Source: Cristatella mucedo (Eukaryota > Bryozoa > Phylactolaemata > Cristatellidae). From it: a stretch of DNA of 64,000 nt. Positions 1-12,000 of the stretch are shown here, in pieces (position 1 is the first letter of the stretch; each line of letters starts with the position of its first letter). The stretch covers positions 7,191,501 through 7,255,500 of the forward strand of contig WPIO01000012.1 in assembly GCA_009760855.2 (NCBI GenBank). The letters are read 5' to 3'. A program made the position numbers and the translations under genes. The notes below the pieces were generated by a model. That model ran no database searches and was not told the origin of the DNA. It saw nothing but the letters and a program-made list of their open reading frames with translations.

Positions 1-876
1 TGTTGATAGCGACAATTGGCTGCACGTATATTCTTCGCGCTTACCACTTTTTTAATCAGCATACATTTAAAACAGAACATGCTTGTTGCCTTTTTAATTT
101 TCTTCATACCAATACCTTGAAGTGAAAGAAAGATTACAAGACACTTGTTGTAATTAAACTATTGACATCTTTCACTCCCGCTCGTTTTTTAAACTTGACA
201 CTTCTGCGAACGCCAAGTAAGGTTTCGATGCACTTCTGATTTAGAACTGTTATTCCAATGTATAAGTGCAAATTTCGCAGGCTCTCTTGCCATTGGTCCG
301 TACCGGCAAGTGAATCAGTCATTAGCGACTTCTGCTTATGGGCCGGATTCACTTACATTCAAAATTACACCGGTTGATTAATATTTTAATAATAATAGTA
401 AACCCGTGTGAAATCGGCTCTGGAAATAGCTGAACAAAGATCCAAGTGGCTTGATCAGAAGTCAGAAAAACAACACCAGTCCTGGCTATAAAGTATTTCA
501 CCTAGAATTACATAGGTGAGCATAGAACAGACACTGCTGCATGTATTTTGGCGTGCCGCGATTACTAGCCTCATAGCCAGTTGGAAAGGAAGGGCTAACT
601 GCTTTCTTGAGCTTACAACTATCGCCTCGTGGTCCAAGTCGAAAGCGTCGGTTAAATTATAGTCGCACGTCAGTCAGAAAGCCGAATGCCGTTTCCATGT
701 ACGCCCACCAGCGAATAATCGAAGCTCTCTTGCTGCCTTCACTATCCACTTCATTTAGTCACGCGGAAGAAAATTAGATGTTGGGCTAGATTATTGGTTA
801 GACTTTTTGACGGGTGAGTTAATGAAGAGATAAGCTAAAAGTAGATGGCTTCTTTCACCAAAGTCGCTGCGTGTGT
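1..876. other. Downstream flank and 3' UTR of AKR copy B
   Basis: No further coding exon or repeat was recognised here. It must include the 3' UTR; an ATTAAA on the minus strand at 385-390 is the only polyadenylation-like hexamer near AT-rich sequence that I noted. Confidence 0.5.
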
Positions 877-928
877 TTACTGCTCAAGGAACTCCTTCGG
901 GAAAAAAGGATGATTCAAAATGGTTGGT
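877..928 (-). CDS. AKR copy B exon 9 (residues 308-324 and stop)
   Basis: The terminal exon encodes [13 protein letters not shown] and then TAA. It follows a CTTGTAG acceptor and is the same 52-nt length and phase as copy A exon 9. The HP-x-FP pattern matches the usual AKR1 C-terminus. Confidence 0.85.
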
Positions 929-3900
929 CTACAAGTGAAGAAAAACAAAAGCTCAAAATCACTTCAGTGTATTCTAAATATTACGGAACGTACCAACATC
1001 TGATTACCTTGCTAAAATGGCAGTGCACAATGAGAACACGAGAGGGCAGCCAGGGGAGCTAGAGATACTTACCGCAGATGGTACTGCTGCCATGCCCTTT
1101 TGGTCGAAAAGAGATTACGATTTATTTTTTATCCTAGAGTGATAAGCATTTTCCTAATTCCTACTGCCAAAAAAAAGATATAAAATTGCAACTTTCCACA
1201 AAAAATGTGTCTTCTGTGGTTTCATCAAGCAATTTGTCACGGCTCTAGACAATGAGTCAGCAGTTTTCAAGTAATCCACAGCTGCTTGTGGGATGGGTCA
1301 ATTGGTATCTTCATCGGACAACAGATAATGAAGGTCATAGAGTGGGATGAATTCACAGAAATGCTGAACAGGAAGAATGTTTCAGTTTCGTTGCAATGGT
1401 TCACGGCTTTCTGTATAATCACAAGGCTAAAAAAACGATTATCAGGTTCGGGCTCTCTAAATTAACTATGCCAAAATCGGATACAGAATGTCCCTTACAG
1501 TGCATATCCTTGCAGTTCATCTTGAAAAACTCAAGGCCAACACGGAAGTTTACTCGCAGAGCAAGGCGAACGCAGTCACTACAATGTACAAGACTTAAAA
1601 CGTCGTTACTATGGACAAGATTAACTAAAACAGGATTAAGGACTTTGTTTGAGGGCTTCTTCGAGAAAGCGATTTGCAGCACAGCTTCAAATTTAGAACA
1701 TCTCATTTCTGAACCCTTTTGAGTGGCCACGTTTGTTTGAATTTTAAGTGAATACGTGTTAATTTTCATTTACTTGCTGTTTTTTAAGAAAATTTTATCT
1801 AAAAGACGTGCCGTTGTGAGTTTTTTTAAGTAATGGGTTAATTTTAAGTTAATCGCTGTTCTGGTAAAAACAAAAATGCCGAGATTTTAGAGAATAGTGG
1901 CATCATCTATAATTCTGAGGCTAGGCAATTAGGAAATAACACTTACTACACAGGGACAAATTTTTTTTGCAAAGGCCGGTCTTGTTTTGCAATTGAGAAG
2001 CCCAAGTCCAAACCTTCTTGCAGAGAGAATCTCTATAATGTATGGAAACACGACACGTCCACGACAATCTATTTCCAGCATACGGAACCAGAGGCCACCC
2101 GTGGCTCAATTTAAACCACTTCTACGAAGAACCACGCGACAATATATTAACCCTATAATAAGCTATGCATGTCAGTTAGCTAATAATTCAGTCCATCTCA
2201 GTACTGGATGTCGCGTTAAAACTGAGTCCTTGGTGTGATATTTATAGTACTACAGCAATGACGGTACAGCAAGGAAGTCAAAAAGGAGAGATAATTTGAT
2301 AATTTGCATATTTGCTGCAATATGCATAGTTGAAATTGAACATTTGAACATGGCGCTGGTTTGACCCAGTGTTTAAGGTGCTCGCACCGACCAAGGTTTG
2401 GCCGAGGTCGTGGGCTCGAGCCCCGAGGCAGATGTGCAGCGCCTGAATAGAGAAGCTCTCTTAGAGTGCTATACAATGAATTGCATGCTACATATAGCAT
2501 TTAAATAGTAGAACTTGACATAAATATGAATTTACAAGGGTTTTCCAAAGGGTGGTTTGGCATTCCAGCAGCTTGCGCTCTCTGCACTACGACCGCCTTT
2601 GCTTGTATCCGAAGAGACTGTCTTCGACTGCTTCCGGCGCGTCCCTTGGGGCCAGCTGAGCTGACATATTGGAAAGCTGCCAGAGTGAGGGTGACAGACC
2701 GCGAGTCGTGCTGCACCTGCTTTTGGTAAGCGATGGACAGGCATACATAGAAATTGCCCATGATTACTTCTTCAAGGGGTAATAGTATATAGTTAATATC
2801 AATTTAAAGAAGGTCAGCACATTTATATGCTCCCTACACAAAACACAATGCCGATTCACTACCCGGCACGGACGAATAAGAACTCTAGGCTTGGCAGTCA
2901 GTCCGGTGGCATAAGACCTAGGTCAGAGGACACTCGGGCCCACCTTCCAAAGCAAAGTTGGTTTTTCGTGATTTGTCACGAGTGCAGATGAATTTCCATT
3001 TGAAACGTGAGGTTTCCACAAGCCAGCATGTAGACCAGCATGCTTTGACAGCAATGATTTGGGAACAAACAGAAGTAAAGGGAGCAGCATATACGCGCAC
3101 CTGCAGCTGACAGCAAATGAAAAACGACGAACCAAGGAAGCCACTCAATGCCACACTACCCAAGCTCAGCAGAAACGTCGCATACGACAAACTCTACAAC
3201 AGGAAAAGACTGGAGAAGAAGTTCGCTGAGCTGCGTTATTTCAAAGCTCAGCGAACGCTGCACTTATGACAAGGCCAAAAACAGAAAAAGACAGAAAGTA
3301 CGATTTGAGCACTTCACGCCCCATCTTGTGGCGTGGAGTCCTTATCCGACAGTAGGGAACTCATGTGATAAGCTGGGCTTCCCATTAGGTCAGCAGGCAC
3401 TCGGGCCAGCATTGTAATGCAAACTGAAATTTCCCCCGATTTTTACGGGCATAAGCTAGTAGTAATAACAATAAGAATAGGTCGTTTGTAAAGCACCATA
3501 AGAGAAGCAAATCTCTATCCGGGCACTTTACAACTTACTGCACAAGAATCGGTAGCCACGAGTTAGTGACATGCACGGTATCATACTTACACGTGCATGA
3601 AAAAGCAAACGAGTATAATATTTAGGCCAGCATTCTAAAGTATGCAAGAAGACATTCAGAGCCACCGGTTAGTAGGACCTCTGGTTGATAACATGCACTG
3701 AACCGTGCACAGTTAAGAATGCAAACCATACAGGAAAAAGATTCACTGGGCCAAGCAATAGTACACAAGGACAGATGCATCTACAGCTGAGAATATTAGG
3801 GGGCCCCTTATTCTTCAGAATTCTAGCACTAAGGTTTCACCCCAAGTACGGCTTAGAGCACTTAATTCTCAATCCTCCTTCAGTCCTATTTTGATGCTAC

Positions 3901-6900
3901 TTACCTGCATTTCCTTGATTGTTCTGTTGATCGTTCTATTGTATGATCTTGACTTCAGCATTATTGTGCAAGGAGGCGGTTTTTGGCCCTGATTTTGCCA
4001 AAAGAAATTCGGGTATTGAGCACACAGTATAGCAGACCTCTCCAGATAGAGAGCCAGTTAGTCTGGGGGCTACGTGGTCCTGCTGAAGGATACCATACCA
4101 GTTACTTTTAACTGTACTAAAGAGGCAATTAAAGCAAGAGAGCCGTTCTACCAACACAGTGGTGAGGCCCGTGCTATAACTACTACTAAACTAGAGCCCG
4201 ACTATTAGGAATATTAAGTAAACGGCCAGTTCAGCTAACCGGATATTAAAAATCTGCCACATTAACAAGCAGATGCATACCCGAAAAGTGCCATAGTGAA
4301 AGTGCGCAACTTCTTGTCAAGAGACTCTATCGCCTTCATGTCATCGGCAGAAATCTCGAAGTCCCAGACCTGCAATGCAAAGCACGGTCGTGGTATTTCA
4401 TATGCTATGGTACCGCCATCCTTTACAGCACTATCTATGGAAAGTGTCTACAAAGAAATCAAGTTTTCTGTGGGAGTCTACACAAATGTATTATGATTAT
4501 TATTAATATTCTTACCTCTTATTCCGAGCCACACAGGCGACAGCAGCAAGTTACTAAACCACAAAATAAGCTGTGGACAACCCATGCAGATCATTATCAT
4601 CTTATTTGTTTAGGGGATACTAAACTCTAATTATATTGCACAACTAACACATGAAGTACGAAGATCTCTAGGACAGCATTAGCATTTCGTGACTAAGTAA
4701 CCAGGTTCAACGTCAAAAAAATCATCTGAAGCAGGAGTGAAAACGGTTGTAGGTATGAAGCCAGGATTTTTTCGTGAATGGGTTATTGGTCTTGTTTTAG
4801 GCTATGCACCACCATGAAGGTCAGATATGGCCATGACTGTTGGATTGCATCGGTATTAACTCTGCTTGATTGCATACCAGTGACGTCATGAGGGAGATAC
4901 CTGACTTTAGCATATAATAATAATAATAATAATATTGCACTTGATAAAGCGCCCTCAGAGAACTTAATCTCTTTCTAGGCGCTTTACATTTGTTGCAAAG
5001 TGATACGCAATAGAATAGTAAGTAAAATCATGCTTGAAAAACAAACAAAATGAATAACATGGTTAGGGGTTACATGCACTGGGTCAGCATGCAAATGTGG
5101 TTAGTGGCAGCATGCACAGTGTCAGCACGCATAAGCACATCGAGGACGAATCACAAGGACCCACTAAATGCTGTCCTAAATAGGTGTGTTTTTAAGTTTC
5201 TTTTAAATGTGGTCAGGTCAGGGGATGTTCTGATGCAGGTCGGGAGGGAGTTCCAGGCTGTGGGAGCATACGAGCTAAATGCACGGTCTCCAAAGGATTT
5301 GAGGTTTGTACGAGGTATTTCTAGACTGTTGGATTCCGAAAAGCGAGTGGTACGATGCTTTGCCTGATGGGGTAGTATATCTGAAAGATAGGCTGGAGCC
5401 ATAGAATGAAGAGACCTAAAAGTGAGCGACAAAACCTTGAAGTCAATCCGTTGCTTGACTGGTAGCCAGTGCAGGTCGGCAAGAAGTGGAGTAATGTGGC
5501 AACTGCGACGCTCACGACAGACAAGCCTAGCTGCAGAGTTTTGCACCAGCTGCAATCGCCTGATCGCACATGCTGGTAGGCCAGTAAGCAGTGAGTTGCA
5601 GAAGTCGAGACGAGATGTCACGAATGCATGGACCAACTTGGACGTGGTATCCTTATCTAAACAAGCCCTAATTTTAGCAATGTTATGAAGCTGAAAATAG
5701 GCTGATTTGACTGTGGAGCTGATGTGGTCGTCTAACGAGAGGTCACTTTGGAATATGACACCTAGATTTCGAGCTGATTCAGCTGGAGATATGCTGGCAG
5801 AGCCAATTTTGAAAGTCAGCCTTTCCAATTTCTGAATAACACTAGGTTTGCCCATAACTAGTAAGTTAGTTTTATCATCGTTTAGTTTTAGAAAATTTGC
5901 TGCCATCCATGATCGGATGTCATCAATGCATGCAGCAAGTGAGTTGAGAGAATTTGAGGTGCTCGAAGGCTAATGACAGACAGCAATTTATTCTGCATCC
6001 AAAGCTATGCCACTGATCAATAACATGCTTTATTTTAGTTGAATTAATAGCCTTGGGTTCGTCACCCTGGTAGTGCCACGGAATATGATAGCAGACACCA
6101 TAAGGCTCGGGCATCTACTACTAGGAATGATACGCAAGTTCAGGTGCACAGCAGCACAATCGTGCTAAACTGCACTGCCAGCTGATTGCACTGTAGAAGC
6201 TTTCAAATTAAGGCTAGCATGTCACGTGAGTATGGCAAAGACATCAACTTACAGTAGCGATTCGTGGCTAAGTAAATACACTGATGTGTAGAGAATGAAT
6301 CGGCATCTTATTAAGGACAATTTAGCAAAAACTGACTAAGCCTAAGCATGCCACGACATATACATCTAAATATGTATACTGTAAATATTCAAATATATAC
6401 TGTGTCTGTACATGTGAAGGTATGTATTTGCATGAAGCATCATCAAGACAAGGTCTTATCATGACGAATCATTCAGCCTGACTATTTATGTTCGTTATTG
6501 TAGCTGTAATTTGGCAGCACTCAACAAAATCTCAGTGCTGAAATACACCCGCAGTTAGTAATTATTTTTATGCACGAAACAAATTAGTACCAGGTTTAGG
6601 CACATACAACTGGGTGTGGGCAGGCAATTGCAAGCCGAGATGCAGAGTCAGCTAGGGTAACTAAGAAAGTGCTAGGGAGCTGTAACCCCCCCCCCCCATT
6701 TCTCAGTGCAGTCCTTCACCGTAACCAGCCGAAGCTTCTTTGGTCCGAAGCCATTTAGTGCAACGTTCGAGCACATGTTCACTAATAATCGAGGCCCACA
6801 AAACTTAAAGTGTGAAATGTGGCCATAATGGTCTACAGCTAGAGTTTGCAGTAAACTAGGTCCCAATGTTGTCTAAAAATTACCGCTGGTGAAAGAGCTG

Positions 6901-8979
6901 GGCAATTGCTCGGTTGCTTGGTGCAAGAATGGCATTTCCGATTTTTTAACGTTATTCACTTGGATTAGTGGCATCCTGCAACGACTAGCTACAGGTAGAA
7001 AAGCAGAAGGAGGTCGTCCAGGACCTACGTAAACAGGTCGAGATGGGTCTTGGCTTGAATCAGGGGTGTCGCTGGCATGCCCTGGCAACATGCTCTGATC
7101 GGCAGTGAATCGTGCATGCATCATTGATTAATATGCTCAGGGTAACGATCGAGATTGGTCAGAGCATCACGACACACGTTGGCACGGCTGAGCAGCGTGG
7201 TGATGCAACAGTGCTTCTCGACAGCATTTCCACATTGAAATGTGCCCCTTTATTGCACTGATAGGGGAAATTCTGCTATCATCACTCAGTAGGCATCACA
7301 GGCAGTTGTGGAGCAAGGGGTGGGCTGGGGGCAATTGCTTCCCCATCCTACAGCTGGGCAGCAACCTGGGATGCCCCCATATCGAGCCGGGGGCAGAAGG
7401 GTCAGAATTGGTGTGATATATTGATGTGAATTAGTGTGGTGGGAGCAGCCTACTTCCATTCGATGGGCAACCGTCGAGTGTGTTTCGAATAAGCACTACT
7501 ATTGTGCGAAATAATTGTTAATTACTTGCAGGTCTTGTCTCATAACCTGAAAATCTGGCCTCTGCCCATAACAACAAGAATTGCAAAAAGATAACTCTCC
7601 ATTCAGCTGGTGCAGTACGAACGAGCCTCGGCCGGACTGGTCTGCAGACTTGTGCACCTGAGTCTGTGATGAACAGGCCAGCAGTGTAGGTGGTTGGGGA
7701 ACTAATGGAACCTACCCTATTGGATCAATTCTAAGTGGCCGAGCCTGACCACCATTAGTCTTCTTAAGAATGACTGCCTCTGGGAAGATCAAAGTTGGAT
7801 TCCACGAATAACTTCGATCCACACCAATCGAATATCAAAGTAAAAATTTACCGAGCAACTCTATGAAAAAACTTGCATAGTAAACAGGACCAAGTTTGGA
7901 TTTCAATTTCCAAATTTCATGCCACATCACTTGTGTTCTCTAAATTTCCACCGAGTCTCCCTTTTACCATTCCTATCACAGAAATTTGAACGAATTATGG
8001 CAGACCAGCTGAGCTCTGATATGGAAACTTAAAGTTCCACCCAATCGCTGGCAAGTCCTACCCACTTGCTGCATTCCTGAGAAAATGGACAGCAAAGTAC
8101 GTCATAGCAGCACGCGGTGTGCAGCACGCAGCACGTGCAGCATAGCAGAACGCGGCCAGTGCGATTGGGAAAACTTGGAAGTACAATTTCTGCAGAACGC
8201 ATAAGCAGACTGTCGTGAGATTACAAAATAAATAAACCAAGCACAATGCTACATACAGTGCAATTCTTTTTCGGGCTTGGTGGAGATAAAACTGTACGTG
8301 CCAAGTCATTCGTGTCGCCCATCCAAGTCTGGCCTCTTCTTTGTTTAATCTTGGCTACAGCCCTTAAACAGGCATGTTCCCTACTCCAGCCTCACCTTAC
8401 TTATTGAAGCGCATTACATTCAGCAGCCAATGTGACCTAACCTCTCTCTCAACCAGCATCCTTGGTAGGTGAGCTTTGCGCTATAGGTTACCCTTACTGC
8501 TCACTAATTGTTCCCAGGCATCTCACGGACTTGACTGGTTATAGCTCCGAGCTTCCGTATTTAGCAAAAGCGATTATGCCACATTCAATTTTTTATGCTG
8601 GCAATAATTAGTCAAATTAAAACAAAGGAATGGTCAGCTGATTCAACGACCTCATTAGATAGCACCGGAAAAGCCTAAGCAGCTACCATCTATACCATCA
8701 CTTGCAACGGGCAATAAAGGATCGCCTGTACCAAGACTCGAACCAAGCCCTGGGTCACTAAGAGGAGCAGCTTACATCTGGGCTAAAAGTCTATACTTTC
8801 ACTGAAAATCCGGATACCAAAATGCACAACCACAAGTGCACAGCAAAATCAACGAATAATTATAAAACTGGCACAAAGAATGCACGAGCACAAGACAGAA
8901 TAGAAAAGAAACTGGGAGAATAAGGACTAATCTCCAATCAATTAATAAGAGTGTAAATAGTATATATATATATATATAT

Positions 8980-9036
<57 letters not shown>

Positions 9037-12000
9037 TAAGACTTTGTTGTTACGTAGGTGGTGTTACTCCACACAAAACAGTCATCTCTTTGTAAGCAAC
9101 GGCAGATTAACAAAAAAGAGAGACTAAAGCCTATAATAGAGATTATACAAATCAGATGATGTGGTATTTCATATAGAATATATAAAACTATGCCTGCTAC
9201 AAATAAATAGAGAATATTACTCAACCTAAAAATTAATGAGAATATATGACAATAGTTATTATAATAATAGATTTGCTGAGCACCCTCAGAGAACACAATC
9301 TCTTTACAGTAAAATTACATATGCAGTAAAAAATATTCAACAGCTGCTGAAGACTTTTCAATCAACATGGAAGGTCGTATCGTGATAAGAGTCAAATTAG
9401 ATCAATCTTTCAAGCCACTGCCTCAGAACAGTAAATGTATATATAAGTAACAATTAAGTCGAGCAGCTGACCCAGTGCATGTAACTCCTAACCATGTTAT
9501 TCATTTTGTTTGTTTTTCAAGCATGATTTTACTTACTATTCTATTGCGAATCACTTTGCAGCAAATGTAAAGCGCCTAGAAAGAGATAAAGTTCTCTGAG
9601 GGCGCTTAATCAAGTGCAATATTATTATTATTATTATTATTAACAACTGTGTTGAGAAACGCTAGATATGCCGACTCAACCGATCGGGAAAATCAAAGTT
9701 ACACAAAGCTCAACAAGAATGCAGCCTATCGCACTTTACCAGCAAAAATGAGGTCGACTTACTTGAAAGTTAGAGCGCACTCGGTCAGCCTGGACACTCT
9801 TCGGAATGACAGCTATTCCAATCTGTATTAGATATCGCAATAGAATATGAGCAGGATACTTTTTATATTTCTGTGCCAGCTGAATAATCAAAGGATCCTC
9901 CATCACTAAGGCTTTAGACGTCGTGCCACTGTTAACGAACAAAACATATTACCTGCACATAGCACATCAGTGTTCAACCATTAACCGCAATTCCCATGCA
10001 AGCGATACACGTGGTTAGAAAAGCGAAAGAATTAGATTCTTCTACAAGAATTTGCATTTGATAGTTATCATGTCTTGTGCATAATAAACCAGCCATGCAA
10101 GCTGATACAGATTTCGGCAGGGTTAGTGTAGAAAAACTTTAAAACTTCAAAACGATAGAGGGTTTTTAATTCTCTTTTGCTGAGGCAGAATAATCAATAA
10201 ATAAACATCGCCTCAACGAGCATTCATTTACCGACACTGGACATTAATACATGCATGCACTAATTAACACAGAAATCGGACATTTCCTGCCCAACCTTAA
10301 GGCATTAGTTCCGAGATACAAGGTTTACGATCATTCACACCGTTTATTGCAAAGCCAGCTTTCACTGATTACGGGATGGTGCACTTTGCGTTTGACTGGG
10401 CACTACACAATACGACAAAGCAACTGTGTAGCTTTCGACTGCACTAAGTCTAGAAACACCTTAGTGCTTCAGCACAGGTTGCCAAGCTTCTCCATCTGCT
10501 TTCCTATGCCATGTGCACAGTGTGTGTCTGACACTGGCATTATGAAAGATGACCATAGGATGCACACAAAAACATGCAACTGCTCTAAGTGTTGTCTAGC
10601 AAACTGCTGATTGCCTACATAGCAAGTGCACTCACCCTGGTCGGCTGGGCGATCCCAGTGGTGCATAGGCTACAACAGTTATGCCTTTTGCCGTACAGAA
10701 GTCCACCAGATCCTTTTGTTGGAAATAAATATGAAGCTCAACCTAAGAGAATAACAAGATTGACTAAATTTAAATTAATTGTAATCACAAAAAGTGCAAT
10801 TAAAATCCAAATTTTATCACCAACAGTCATTACCAAATGCAATGAGTCCACAACAAATTTACGTGGTTTTTAAATATCCGGTGGATCACAAAATGAAAAA
10901 TAATTTAACGTACACAGAGAGTGAATGACATTTTCAAAAATAAAAAGAAATTACTTTTTAATTTGTTTTGCCGATACATCATTAGAGTTCTTCGTAAATG
11001 TAATTAGCATATTTATATGTAAGCACAAGGGTGTAGTGCAATTACCCAAGAGTCAGGGGCTGCTTAGTTTCCACTATGCATCTGAGCAAGGTGTATATTG
11101 GCAGATCTCAGATTGATGGATTGTCATGCTGTCCACCCCTGATGCAAGGTAGGTCATGCTCCTGGTATCGTTTGGTTGTGACACACTGTGAATTAATTCC
11201 TTGGGTGTGTTCAAACTAGCTGCTGCATCCAACTAACTCATCCAGCTAATGGTAATATGAATTTTGAACTCAGCATGAACAAATCGCTTGCCAAAAGTGG
11301 TATTGCCATTTACATGACAATCAAATCTTTGCCTGCAAAAGAGCTTCTTACCCCTATCAACAACGTCTGGCTAAGGCTGTCAACATCCCTGTCAACAAAG
11401 CCCAGCTATCAAGAAAGCAGCATTATACTGATCTCACCCCAGTCGGCTGGCTATACAGCATCAGGTGCCCAATACTAGCCGACCTAATTCTGGAGTGGCA
11501 TAATGCTGCTGATTGGTTGAACAGATACCTCTGTGGGCAATTAGACATTTCTATATGCTTAGAAGCATAGGCTGATGTACTTGACTTCACCATGCTCCAC
11601 CAGACAATAGCACGAGGCTAAAAAACTTGTGTATTTACTTTAGCATCGTCTGAGCCCTTTTATTCGATACACTTGTGCAAGCTTAATATTTCCGCTATAC
11701 TAAGTTTGCAAATTTACGACCTATTGACTAGCTGATTATTTACCAGACCACAGGCCTGGTAAATAATCAGCACCGGGATAGTAAAGTGCTCTGCAGCCTA
11801 AACTATGAAACATCTCAATACTTCAAGGAAACTATAACATGCCAGGGAAGATCTTAATGAATGTAAAAAGTATGGATAAAAAGAGCAATTTCTAAGGTAC
11901 ACCAGGTTAATTCTTATAGCTTTATTCACAGCAAGTGATGATGCAATGTTCAGCCGTTTTGGCCTGGTGATCTGTTAGCACCAATCAGGTTGCAAAAGCC

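Larger units (their letters stand above)
4370..9762 (-). other. AKR-B intron 7
   Basis: This is the largest AKR intron. It holds a 1.06-kb minus-strand LINE (4914-5972), a SINE-II (8635-8785), a (TA)n array and two family-1 tail fragments. The span from about 5980 to 8630 has only scattered homopolymers, including a C-run near 6687. Confidence 0.7.

Noticed and set aside
1396-1769. Overlapping open frames on both strands (108 and 116 codons)
   Set aside because: No conserved motif in either; mutually exclusive frames in an intron, best explained by chance.
2371-2424. tRNA gene
   Set aside because: The A- and B-box-like sequences belong to SINE-I; the arms do not fold into a full cloverleaf and the LINE-type tail follows.
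2526-2600. Alternative terminal exon for AKR copy B ending KPPFGKPL and stop on minus
   Set aside because: The exon at 877-928 matches copy A in length, phase, HP-x-FP pattern and EQ ending, so this resemblance is chance.
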